This document shows, in pieces, positions 39,090 to 46,889 of a stretch of DNA of 64,000 nucleotides; within the stretch, counting starts at the first letter, position 1; every line of letters begins with the position of its first letter. This DNA is from Bacteroidetes bacterium 47-18 (GTDB taxonomy: Bacteria > Bacteroidota > Bacteroidia > Chitinophagales > Chitinophagaceae), in the NCBI GenBank assembly GCA_001897155.1, contig MKSF01000013.1, positions 326,206 to 390,205 on the forward strand. The letters are read 5' to 3'. The notes beneath the pieces are model-generated. The model worked only from the letters and a program-made list of their open reading frames with translations, was not told the DNA's origin and did not search any database. Made by a program: the position numbers and the translations under genes.

Positions 39090-40037
39090 ATGATGGAACA
39101 GTCAGATAACATTTTTGAAAATTATAAAGAGCAGATGCAGGCGCAGGAACATAACAGCGAAACTTTACCTTTCGACAGGGAGCAGCTATGGGAGACCATT
39201 ACAGGCAGGCTGGAGAAACAACGTCCCCGGAAAACGGTCTTATTCCGTAACCTCGGCATAGCAGCCGGCATCCTGCTTATCATAAGCCTTGGCATCCTTT
39301 ACCTACAACGGACCGGCGATACATCCTTACCCACCGGAGTAGTACAGCAACCCGGCAACCCTCCACGTGCAGCAGCACCAGAACACCCTCCGCTCCCCGA
39401 TCCCGTGCCTCTTACACAGGCGGACGCAGCGATATCAACCGTTGCCAGGCAAACACCGGCAGCCACCAAAGTACGGACTTCCGTATCAACACCTGGCAGT
39501 CTACCATCACGGATAGTTACCGGTTACGGCAATGCTGTAACGCAGTATGCAGACAGCAGCTCAACAGACCCTACCATTGCAGCCACATTACCCATAACGG
39601 AAGTAATACCAGGCATTACAGACAGCATTTCACCCATCAGAACAGCATCCGCCACCCGTGTACCATCCACACTTGTACAGGCGCTGGAAAGCGGCACTAC
39701 CGGTGTAGTAGTTAACAACCCGTCCGGGCAGCCCGGCAGCGCAGCAGCGATCAGGATAAGAGGATATTCTTCGATCAGCGGCAACTCCAATCCCCTGTAC
39801 GTGGTAGATGGCACTATCTATATGGGTGATATCGCTGACATTGACCCTGCTGATATTTTAAGCATGGATATTTTAAAAGATGACACAGCGACTTCCCAAT
39901 ACGGTTCCAGAGGCTCCAACGGCGTCATCGTGATCACCACTAAGGACGGTGCCTACACTGAAGTGCAGGAAAATGGCAACCTGTGGGATAAAATATTTAA
40001 ACGCAAAGGAAAACGGCACCGGAAGTCTGGACAATAA
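39090..40037 (+). CDS. Anti-sigma-like membrane protein with C-terminal TonB plug-like module
   Basis: 315 residues. Cytoplasmic N-terminus about 1-48 (ENYKEQMQAQEH, FDREQLWETITGRLEK), as in short anti-sigma-like proteins after ECF genes. A single membrane helix lies near 50-72 (LGIAAGILLIISLGILYL). A Pro/Thr/Ser-rich periplasmic linker spans about 75-200. Residues about 200-290 match the plug domain of SusC-type TonB receptors: NPSGQPGS, IRIRGYSSISGNSNPLYVVDG in two parts, DILSMDILKDDTATSQYGSR and NGVIVITTKDG. There is no beta-barrel and no clear TonB box. Topology places the plug in the periplasm. The anti-sigma role is inferred from position and layout. The plug DNA is nearly the same as in the DUF4139 gene downstream. 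Confidence 0.8.
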   Translation: MMEQSDNIFENYKEQMQAQEHNSETLPFDREQLWETITGRLEKQRPRKTVLFRNLGIAAGILLIISLGILYLQRTGDTSLPTGVVQQPGNPPRAAAPEHPPLPDPVPLTQADAAISTVARQTPAATKVRTSVSTPGSLPSRIVTGYGNAVTQYADSSSTDPTIAATLPITEVIPGITDSISPIRTASATRVPSTLVQALESGTTGVVVNNPSGQPGSAAAIRIRGYSSISGNSNPLYVVDGTIYMGDIADIDPADILSMDILKDDTATSQYGSRGSNGVIVITTKDGAYTEVQENGNLWDKIFKRKGKRHRKSGQ

Positions 40038-41760
40038 ATTAAGCCCCCTGCCATACACCTGGCATCCCTGACATTTTACAGCCTCATTCAGGCAATAGCG
40101 CTGGCTATTGGTGGCGGAGCTATACCCCATACGATATACTTAAAAAGATTTATATGATAAAAACAATCACGTTTCTTATTGCAACCAGCATCTGCAGTAC
40201 CGGCATACTGTCGGCACAATCCCCGGCAGATACCCTGAAAGTCACATCCGGCTCTCAGCAGCCGGGCCAGCCTGCGGCAGACCCTTCCGGTACCTGGATT
40301 AGGAACCGGTGCCAGGCATCTGTACGCACAACACCCCAGCCGCTCATTGTTATAGATAATTCGCCTTACCTGGGTGAGCTGTCAGCAATAGACAAAGACA
40401 ATATTGCCGAAATAAAGATTCTTAAAGGCAAGGAAGCCACTACGCTTTACGGGAAAAGGGCCTTGGATGGCGTCATTATCATCACCACCAAAAGCCACCT
40501 GAAAAGCAAAAAGAAGCGGGGATCATTTATAACCAGGTTATTCAGGTAACCAGCCGTATATGCAGCTACCTGTTGAACTTTAAAATCCATTGAATAATGA
40601 AAAAGATATTTACCATTTTTACAGGCAGCGCTTTCTGCCTCACTACAGCCGTTGCCCAGGAAATCGTGCCCGTTCCCGCAAAATTAGAAGCTGTAACAGT
40701 ATATAAGCAGGGCGCGCAACTGCTGCATAAGATACAGCCACAGATACCGGCCGGCTACAGCGAGCTGGTCATAGAGCAGGTGTCCAATATGATAGACGAG
40801 GCCAGCATCCAGCTATCCGCACCTTCGGCTGTAACCATTATGTCCGTAAGATTTGCACCCACCTATGAACATCCTTCCAAAAGCAGGGATACCATACTGC
40901 CGCACGATGCCATATCCGAAACGGAAAGACAGCTCACTGCTGTCAGGATCGGGAAAGAGGTGGCCGGCAATACGCTCGCTTTGCTGGATGCCAACAGGAA
41001 GCTGGGAGGAGAGCCCAACAGCACCAATGTTGCGGAGCTTATAAAGCTTACCGATTATTATGCCGAAAAGCAGGGCGAGCTGCGCCGTAAGATCGCACAA
41101 TTAAGTGAGCAGGAAAAGCAATTGCAGGAGCAACTGGGTAAATTACGGAATACTCCCGGCAAGCCTGAAGAGAAAAAAAAGACCGGGGGCTATATCGTTG
41201 TCCAGGTAATGGCCTCCCAGGCCGTACAGCCTGTTATGGCGGTGCAATATTACGCTACAAATGCAGGCTGGAGTCCTTATTATGACCTGCGTTCGGAAAG
41301 CACCGGCAAACCGCTGAAATTCCTGTACAAAGCCAATATTGTACAATCCACCGGCATCGACTGGAAGAGAGTAAAGCTGCGGCTGTCCACTACCAATCCT
41401 TCGCTCGGCAACAATACACCCCGGCTGTCAGCCTGGATCCTGCAATACGGCTATCCCCGCTATACCACCAGCCCGGCAGCCGACCTGCTGGAAGGCAGTG
41501 TTCCCGGCGCAGTGGTGTCCAATCCATCCGGGCAGCCGGGCAGTACTTCAGCGATCAGGATAAGAGGATTTTCTTCCATCAGCGGCAATTCCAATCCCCT
41601 GTACGTGGTGGATGGCTCCATCTATATGGGTGATATCGCGAATATTCCTCCTTCGGATATTTTAAGCCTGGACGTTATCCAGGGTATCCAAGCCACCTCC
41701 CAGTACGGCTCAAGAGCCTCCAACGGCGTGGTCAACATCACCACCCGGTCGAAAGGCGTA
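39690..41760 (+). repeat. Duplicated plug-encoding DNA (39690-39960 and 41495-41760)
   Basis: Two segments of about 260 bases share long identical runs, for example GCGATCAGGATAAGAGGAT at 39747-39765 and again from about 41550, and CCAATCCCCTGTACGTGGT in both. Similarity drops immediately outside the plug-coding part, so the module itself, not the genes, has been copied or converted. Confidence 0.75.
40154..40549 (+). CDS. Small secreted TonB plug-like protein
   Basis: 131 residues. Signal peptide MIKTITFLIATSICSTGILSA, then a short linker and a diverged plug motif at about 58-115: PLIVIDNSPYLGELSAIDKD, NIAEIKILKGKEATTLYGKR and DGVIIITTK. The tail is basic (KSKKKRGS). Such mini-plugs attached to other domains occur elsewhere in Bacteroidota; their role is unknown. 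It lies 116 bases after the anti-sigma-like gene and 47 before the DUF4139 gene, on the same strand. Confidence 0.8.
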   Translation: MIKTITFLIATSICSTGILSAQSPADTLKVTSGSQQPGQPAADPSGTWIRNRCQASVRTTPQPLIVIDNSPYLGELSAIDKDNIAEIKILKGKEATTLYGKRALDGVIIITTKSHLKSKKKRGSFITRLFR

Positions 41761-42402
41761 GATAAGTTCACCGCTATAGATGTAAAAGAGCTGAGCACCA
41801 CCTTTGATATTGATCTTCCCTATGAAATATTGTCCAACGGCAAAGAGCACAGCGTGAGCCTGAAAGCGCTCAGCCACCCGGCACGCTACCATTATTACGC
41901 CATACCCAAAGAAGATCCCGATGCCTTTCTCGTAGCAGAGATCACCGGCTACGGCGACCTGAACCTGCTGCCGGGAACAGCCAATATTATCTTTGAGGAC
42001 CTGTATGTGGGCAAAACCCGTATCGACCCCTACCAGCCTAACGATACCCTGCTGCTCAGTATGGGAAGGGACCGGAAAGTGATCGTCAAAAGGGATATGA
42101 TAGCAGAGCTGACCGGCACCAAAACTTCCGGCAGCTATAAAAAGCAGGTCTTCACTTATGATATAACCGTAAAAAACACGAAAAAGGAAAGCATCCATAT
42201 CACCCTGAAAGATCAGTATCCCATAGCTACGGACCATTCCATGAACATAGAGCTGCTGGAGCATTCCGGCGCAGAGGTCGATAAAGAAACAGGACTGCTT
42301 ACCTGGAAGCTGGCCGTCGCGCCGGGAGCCAGCCAGAAAATAAGGGTCGCTTACAGCATCCGGTATCCTAAAGACAAAATAATAGGCAACCTTCAGCCCT
42401 GA
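40597..42402 (+). CDS. DUF4139 (MuiA-like) secreted protein with an inserted TonB plug-like module
   Basis: 601 residues. Signal peptide 1-20 (ends TAVAQ). The DUF4140-type N-terminal domain spans about 27-105 (LEAVTVYKQGAQLLHKI). A coiled coil lies near 110-190. The DUF4139 domain starts near 205 (YYATNAGWSPYYDLR) and resumes after a break at about 390 (FDIDLPYEILSNGKEHSV), ending with WKLAVAPGASQKIRVAYSIRYPKD. Between them, about 299-386, sits a SusC-type plug: NPSGQPGSTSAIRIRG, SSISGNSNPLYVVDGSIYMG and ATSQYGSRASNGVVNITT. The family has been called mucoidy inhibitor A; its biochemical role is unknown. A terminator follows. Confidence 0.88.
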   Translation: MKKIFTIFTGSAFCLTTAVAQEIVPVPAKLEAVTVYKQGAQLLHKIQPQIPAGYSELVIEQVSNMIDEASIQLSAPSAVTIMSVRFAPTYEHPSKSRDTILPHDAISETERQLTAVRIGKEVAGNTLALLDANRKLGGEPNSTNVAELIKLTDYYAEKQGELRRKIAQLSEQEKQLQEQLGKLRNTPGKPEEKKKTGGYIVVQVMASQAVQPVMAVQYYATNAGWSPYYDLRSESTGKPLKFLYKANIVQSTGIDWKRVKLRLSTTNPSLGNNTPRLSAWILQYGYPRYTTSPAADLLEGSVPGAVVSNPSGQPGSTSAIRIRGFSSISGNSNPLYVVDGSIYMGDIANIPPSDILSLDVIQGIQATSQYGSRASNGVVNITTRSKGVDKFTAIDVKELSTTFDIDLPYEILSNGKEHSVSLKALSHPARYHYYAIPKEDPDAFLVAEITGYGDLNLLPGTANIIFEDLYVGKTRIDPYQPNDTLLLSMGRDRKVIVKRDMIAELTGTKTSGSYKKQVFTYDITVKNTKKESIHITLKDQYPIATDHSMNIELLEHSGAEVDKETGLLTWKLAVAPGASQKIRVAYSIRYPKDKIIGNLQP

Positions 42403-42440
42403 TAACCTTTAGCAGCATTACCGGTCGTTCCAACCTATAT

Positions 42441-42480
42441 ACGGAAGATGCCGCCCCTTAAAAGGAGCGGCATCTTCCGT
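42441..42480. terminator. Bidirectional terminator between DUF4139 and YfhO genes
   Basis: 14-bp arms ACGGAAGATGCCGC (42441-42454) and GCGGCATCTTCCGT (42467-42480) lie between convergent genes. Confidence 0.85.
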
Positions 42481-42497
42481 ATATTAATAGTTTTATA

Positions 42498-45008
42498 TTA
42501 AGCCTGCTTAACTTCCACAGGACGCTTTGGCCTGGTACTGAAAAAAACCGCCAGCCCTACCATGATAGTCAGCAGGATGCTCGCTATCACCGCAAGCGTC
42601 TCCTGGGCATCAATCCCGGGATATTTAAATCGGAACTCTACCTGGTGCTTACCGGCAGGGATATTCAGACCTCTCAATACATAATCCGTTCTTATGATCT
42701 CCGCGGGCTTGCCGTCTATAGTGGCTGTCCAGCCTTCAGGATAATATATCTCGGAGAATACGGCAAAACCGTCCTGCGCGTTCTCCACTTCATAATTGAG
42801 CTTATTGGGCGCATAGGCGGTCAGCTTCACATAAGCGCTCTCTGATTTACCGATCCTGCTGTTCACCTTATCCATCCTGTCTTCCCTGATCACCGCAACG
42901 GCAGCCGGGTTAAAGTTACCCTGGGTGGAATCCTGCGGATTCTGCAGCGATGGCCCGTTCAGCGCGTCCATTTCTTCCCGCGCAGTCTTCACTACTTTAA
43001 TGGTATTTACAAACCAGCCGTTACCCAGCGCGTTCGGGTTGAGCTGCACCGCTTCCTTAGGTTGCTGCTGGCCTGTGGGAAGAATAAAGTATTTGGTGTT
43101 CAGCATGTTCAGCACGCTGCTGTTGAACTTCCCGATCTGGCTTTCTATCAGGTCCTGGTATATCTGCAGCTTGGCGCCGTGGTACCCGCCTACGGAATGG
43201 TGGAACAGCGAAGGGAACGCATCATTAAAAGCGCTTTTGGTAATATCAAAAACACGGTAGTTCAGTTCCTTATCCTGCATGATCTGCTTATCCACAGCCC
43301 TCGGGTTCAGCTTACGTTCCCAATCCGTTTCATCGATATAATGGGAAGCATTCATATAGCGGTGCGCCACGCCGATGTTATCTATACCTATCAGCACTGC
43401 CACCAGGCCGATGGCCACGCCCTGGTTCAGCTTGTTTTTCAGCAGCGCCCACAGGACACCGCCCGCCAGCAGGATCAGCACCAGGCTGCGGAAAGAGTCC
43501 TTAAGCGCCATACTGGCCCTGTCCTCACGGATGGCCTTCATGATCTCCTCTCCGGCCTCTCCGAACTGGGCAGCTATATTCTGGTCACCCTCGCTGCGGT
43601 AGGTCATACCGGCCTGGCTGTACAGCAGTATCGCCAGCGTAATGCCGCCGGTGATATATACAGACAGTTTCAGCTTCTTCAGCAAATCGGCCTTATCGGC
43701 TTCCGGCTTCAGCACCTCCCTGAGAGCGGCCACCGCCATCACCACGAATATGAAGGAAGGTATGACCAGCGCCATGGAAGGCGTCCTGAACTTATTCAGG
43801 CCGGGGATGATGTCAAACAAAGTATCATTGATGCCTATATTCTTACCGGTAGAAAGAATGATGAAGAAGACCGACAGGCCCAGGCCCCACCATTTGAACG
43901 GGCTTTTAACTACAAATAATGACAGCACGAACAGGAAACAGATAATAGCGCCGAAATAGACAGGTCCTGACAACATCGGCTGCGGTCCCCAATAGGTAGG
44001 CGCCTGCTCGTTCATTTTCTCAGCCTGGGCCTGCGGCACCCCCAGGGATACCAGTTTCTGCTCATAGGCCGAATTTTCCGGCAGGGACTCAGCGCTGCCG
44101 CCGCCGTATAGACCGGGCACCAGGATGCACATCGTCTCACCTACGCCATTGCTCCATACAAAGGCATAGTCCTTATCCAGGCCGGAGCCCTGTTTGGCGA
44201 CATCTTCCTGCAGCTCGCTGTGCCCGCCCCTTATCGTGTACTTACTGTTATTCTGGGTCTGTATGAACCTTGCATTATTTACCAATACCCCCAGGATGGC
44301 CCCTACAGCCAGGAATACGGTACCTTTCAGCCAGATCTTCGTCTGTCCTTTGCGGATCATGGTGATAGCGATGCCTGTTACGGCTACCAGCACGGTGATG
44401 GCCGCGTAATAGATGATCTGGTAGTGCCCGGTCTCCACCATGAATGCCATGACGACCCCGGCCAGCGCGCCGCCCAGCCAGTACCTGCCCCTGTAAGCCC
44501 ATACTATGGCGGCGAACAGCGCGGGTATATAGGCCACATCTATATATTTGGTCGTATGCCCGGCTACTATAATGATGGGGTTGTAGGAAGCAAAGGCAAA
44601 GGCCACCGCTCCTATCAGTCCCAGCCATTTATTCCATCTCAGAGCGCTTGCCAGCAGGTAAAAGCTCACCATGCCGAGGATAAAGAGCACCGCAGGATGA
44701 TGCGGTAAGCCATGCTTATATAAAAGAAGTGTCTGCTGTACTTTGCTGTACCAGTTACCGGTACTGTAAGGATCAATCAGTATCTGGGGCATGCCGCTGA
44801 ACATATTGCCGGCCCACCCGGCCTGCTCTCCCGTTTTTTCATAAAAATCCCTGTGCTCCTTGGAACCCTGCAGCCAGGTGAAGATATCATGCTGGTCAAG
44901 GTAATTGCCCTTAAAGGCGGGAATGCAGAATAAGACGGCTACCAGGATAATGATCCCCAATACATATAAATGGGGCAGCCACCCCGAAAACTTAGATTTT
45001 TGATCCAT
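42498..45008 (-). CDS. YfhO family membrane protein
   Basis: 836 residues with about 12 or more membrane segments spread over 1-560 and one near the C-terminus. A soluble beta-rich domain lies between (about 600-790, GFAVFSEIYYPEGWTATIDG, as in other YfhO proteins). The family (PF09586) is predicted to be GT-C-like glycosyltransferases of the inner membrane; in Gram-positives YfhO glycosylates lipoteichoic acid. The substrate here is unknown. Monocistronic. Confidence 0.9.
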   Translation of the reverse strand: MDQKSKFSGWLPHLYVLGIIILVAVLFCIPAFKGNYLDQHDIFTWLQGSKEHRDFYEKTGEQAGWAGNMFSGMPQILIDPYSTGNWYSKVQQTLLLYKHGLPHHPAVLFILGMVSFYLLASALRWNKWLGLIGAVAFAFASYNPIIIVAGHTTKYIDVAYIPALFAAIVWAYRGRYWLGGALAGVVMAFMVETGHYQIIYYAAITVLVAVTGIAITMIRKGQTKIWLKGTVFLAVGAILGVLVNNARFIQTQNNSKYTIRGGHSELQEDVAKQGSGLDKDYAFVWSNGVGETMCILVPGLYGGGSAESLPENSAYEQKLVSLGVPQAQAEKMNEQAPTYWGPQPMLSGPVYFGAIICFLFVLSLFVVKSPFKWWGLGLSVFFIILSTGKNIGINDTLFDIIPGLNKFRTPSMALVIPSFIFVVMAVAALREVLKPEADKADLLKKLKLSVYITGGITLAILLYSQAGMTYRSEGDQNIAAQFGEAGEEIMKAIREDRASMALKDSFRSLVLILLAGGVLWALLKNKLNQGVAIGLVAVLIGIDNIGVAHRYMNASHYIDETDWERKLNPRAVDKQIMQDKELNYRVFDITKSAFNDAFPSLFHHSVGGYHGAKLQIYQDLIESQIGKFNSSVLNMLNTKYFILPTGQQQPKEAVQLNPNALGNGWFVNTIKVVKTAREEMDALNGPSLQNPQDSTQGNFNPAAVAVIREDRMDKVNSRIGKSESAYVKLTAYAPNKLNYEVENAQDGFAVFSEIYYPEGWTATIDGKPAEIIRTDYVLRGLNIPAGKHQVEFRFKYPGIDAQETLAVIASILLTIMVGLAVFFSTRPKRPVEVKQA

Positions 45009-45125
45009 AGTGTTATATTAATTAATCCAACAAATTTAAACAACCCCGCAATATATTCATAATAAAAGTAAGGTTTGCAGGGAAAAGCAGCTTAATTTCG
45101 CAGCCGGACCATCGCGACAGCAAAA

Positions 45126-45665
45126 ATGATCACTACTTTATTCCTGGACAGGGACGGTGTTATCAACAAAGAAAATGAAGGGGATTATATCCGCAAGATC
45201 AGCGAATTTGAATTCCTGCCGGGAGTCACGGAGGCTTTACGGATCGCCGGTACGCTGTTTGACAGGATCATCGTGGTGACGAACCAGAGAGGGATCGGCA
45301 GAGGACTGATGATGGAAGAGGACCTCCATGCCATCCACGAAAAAATGCTCCGGGAGATCACTGCTGCCGGCGGCAGGATCGATAAGATCTATTTTGCAGC
45401 CACACCCGACAAGAAGCATCCCTACAGGAAGCCCAACACCGGTATGGGACTGCATGCCAAAGAGGATTTTCCTGAAATTATCTTTGAAAACGCCTGGATG
45501 GTGGGCAATAACCTCAGTGATATGTATTTCGGGAAAGGATTGCAGATGAAAACGGTGTTCCTCCACACTACCCTGGAGCCGCAGGAGCTGCCCAACCCAT
45601 TGATCGATTATCAGTATGACAGCCTGCTGTCATTCATAACCGATTATGAAAAAGGCAACCTGTAA
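45126..45665 (+). CDS. HAD-IIIA family phosphatase (GmhB/histidinol-phosphatase-like)
   Basis: 179 residues. Motif I FLDRDGVINKE puts nucleophile Asp8 and Asp10 in place; VVTNQRGIGRG is motif II; PYRKPNTGM holds the motif III Lys; WMVGNNLSDMYFGKG is a variant motif IV (Asn-Asn replaces the usual Asp-Ser). The zinc-binding Cys loop of typical GmhB is absent. Likely a sugar- or polyol-phosphate phosphatase. Divergent from YfhO; its 3' end is only 3 bases from the convergent thioredoxin-like gene. Confidence 0.88.
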   Translation: MITTLFLDRDGVINKENEGDYIRKISEFEFLPGVTEALRIAGTLFDRIIVVTNQRGIGRGLMMEEDLHAIHEKMLREITAAGGRIDKIYFAATPDKKHPYRKPNTGMGLHAKEDFPEIIFENAWMVGNNLSDMYFGKGLQMKTVFLHTTLEPQELPNPLIDYQYDSLLSFITDYEKGNL

Positions 45666-45668
45666 AGC

Positions 45669-46199
45669 CTATTCCCTGCTCCAGCGGAATTTGTAATTCC
45701 TTGCAAAGGTGTTCATATCGGATTTATCTCCCTTATAATGCTCTGCATAATAGACCAGCAGGCTTTCCATCTGGTATAATTCGAGATAGCCGCCGTAAGG
45801 GTAAGGCTGTGCGAGTCCCTTCTCAAAAATAACGGTAGTAGGATAGGAAACCTGGCCATTGGTGAGGTAAAGGGTCATTTCATTGAAAGACCTGCCTTTC
45901 CTTTTTGTCACATTGTAGGTGATACCGTTGAAGGTAACGGGCCTGGGCTGTTCCGCGTTGAACTTCACCGGGTAATAATGCTCATTGATGTAATCAATGA
46001 CCTCGGGATGGCTGTAAATATCCCTGTCCATCTTTTTGCACCAGGTGCACCAGTTGGTGTAAATATCCACCAGGATCAGCTTCGGATGGGTCTTCATAAG
46101 CGCTTCCGCTTCTTCAAAAGTGTACCATTTAATGGCTTTCTTCTGCCCGTAGGATACCACGCTCAACAGGACCAGCAAAGTACTCCAGATATATTTCAT
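45669..46199 (-). CDS. Secreted thioredoxin-like protein
   Basis: 176 residues from the ATG at 46199; a longer frame (to 46355) adds 52 residues with no family match and would overlap the ubiX start. Signal peptide MKYIWSTLLVLLSVVSYG, then a thioredoxin fold with the active-site WCTWCKK (C51, C54) and a cis-Pro region SYPTTVIF. Periplasmic disulfide oxidoreductase of the DUF255-like type. Partner unknown. Confidence 0.88.
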   Translation of the reverse strand: MKYIWSTLLVLLSVVSYGQKKAIKWYTFEEAEALMKTHPKLILVDIYTNWCTWCKKMDRDIYSHPEVIDYINEHYYPVKFNAEQPRPVTFNGITYNVTKRKGRSFNEMTLYLTNGQVSYPTTVIFEKGLAQPYPYGGYLELYQMESLLVYYAEHYKGDKSDMNTFARNYKFRWSRE

Positions 46200-46247
46200 A
46201 TGTTGTCGATTTAACAGTGCGTATGTTATGCTATGCAATATATAGAC

Positions 46248-46255
46248 TATTTTTG
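46248..46255 (+). promoter_or_regulatory. Bacteroidota -7 promoter element of ubiX
   Basis: TATTTTTG matches TAnnTTTG, 22 bases before the ubiX ATG at 46278, supporting that start over the upstream in-frame codon at 46233. Confidence 0.5.
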
Positions 46256-46277
46256 TAGAAATAAATTTAAAATACCC

Positions 46278-46847
46278 ATGAAAATTGCGGTAGCGGTTAC
46301 GGGGGCCAGCGGCTCCATCTATGCCTACCAACTGTTTAAAACACTGCAGCGGCATAGCGATCTCTTCAGGCAGGTAGGAATTGTATGGTCTGAAAATGCC
46401 AGGACCGTATGGCAGCTGGAATTACAGCACACCCGTTATGAGGACTTTGAATTCGAAACCTATAGCAATAAAGATTATTTCGCCCCTTTCGCGTCCGGTA
46501 GCGCGGGCTTTGACGCGCTGGTCATCTGCCCCTGCAGCATGGGCACACTGGGTCGTATCGCCCAGGGCATCAGCGATACCCTCATCACACGGGCCGCGGA
46601 CGTGATGCTGAAGGAAAGGAAAAAGCTCATCTGCCTCATCAGGGAGACGCCTTATAATCTTATACATATCAATAATATGAAAACGGTCACGGAAGCCGGC
46701 GGCATTATCCTCCCGGCCTCCCCGTCCTTCTACAGCAACCCCGCTACCCTCGAGGAGGCGGCACAGACCGTTACCGACAGGGTCTTTGGTCTGCTGGGCG
46801 TACCCGTTCCGCACTATAAATGGGGACAGGAGCCTCCCGGGCAATAA
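46278..46847 (+). CDS. ubiX: UbiX family flavin prenyltransferase
   Basis: 189 residues from the ATG at 46278. KIAVAVTGASGSIYAYQLF gives the FMN-binding Gly/Ser motif; VICPCSMGTLGRIAQGISD and RETPYNLIHINNM complete the active site. Makes prenylated FMN, the cofactor of UbiD-type decarboxylases. With the futalosine enzyme MqnD in this window, a UbiD-like MqnL step in menaquinone synthesis is a plausible use. Confidence 0.93.
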   Translation: MKIAVAVTGASGSIYAYQLFKTLQRHSDLFRQVGIVWSENARTVWQLELQHTRYEDFEFETYSNKDYFAPFASGSAGFDALVICPCSMGTLGRIAQGISDTLITRAADVMLKERKKLICLIRETPYNLIHINNMKTVTEAGGIILPASPSFYSNPATLEEAAQTVTDRVFGLLGVPVPHYKWGQEPPGQ

Positions 46848-46889
46848 TTTCACCGGAATTTCGTTATTTTTATTACTCAAATCATTTCA

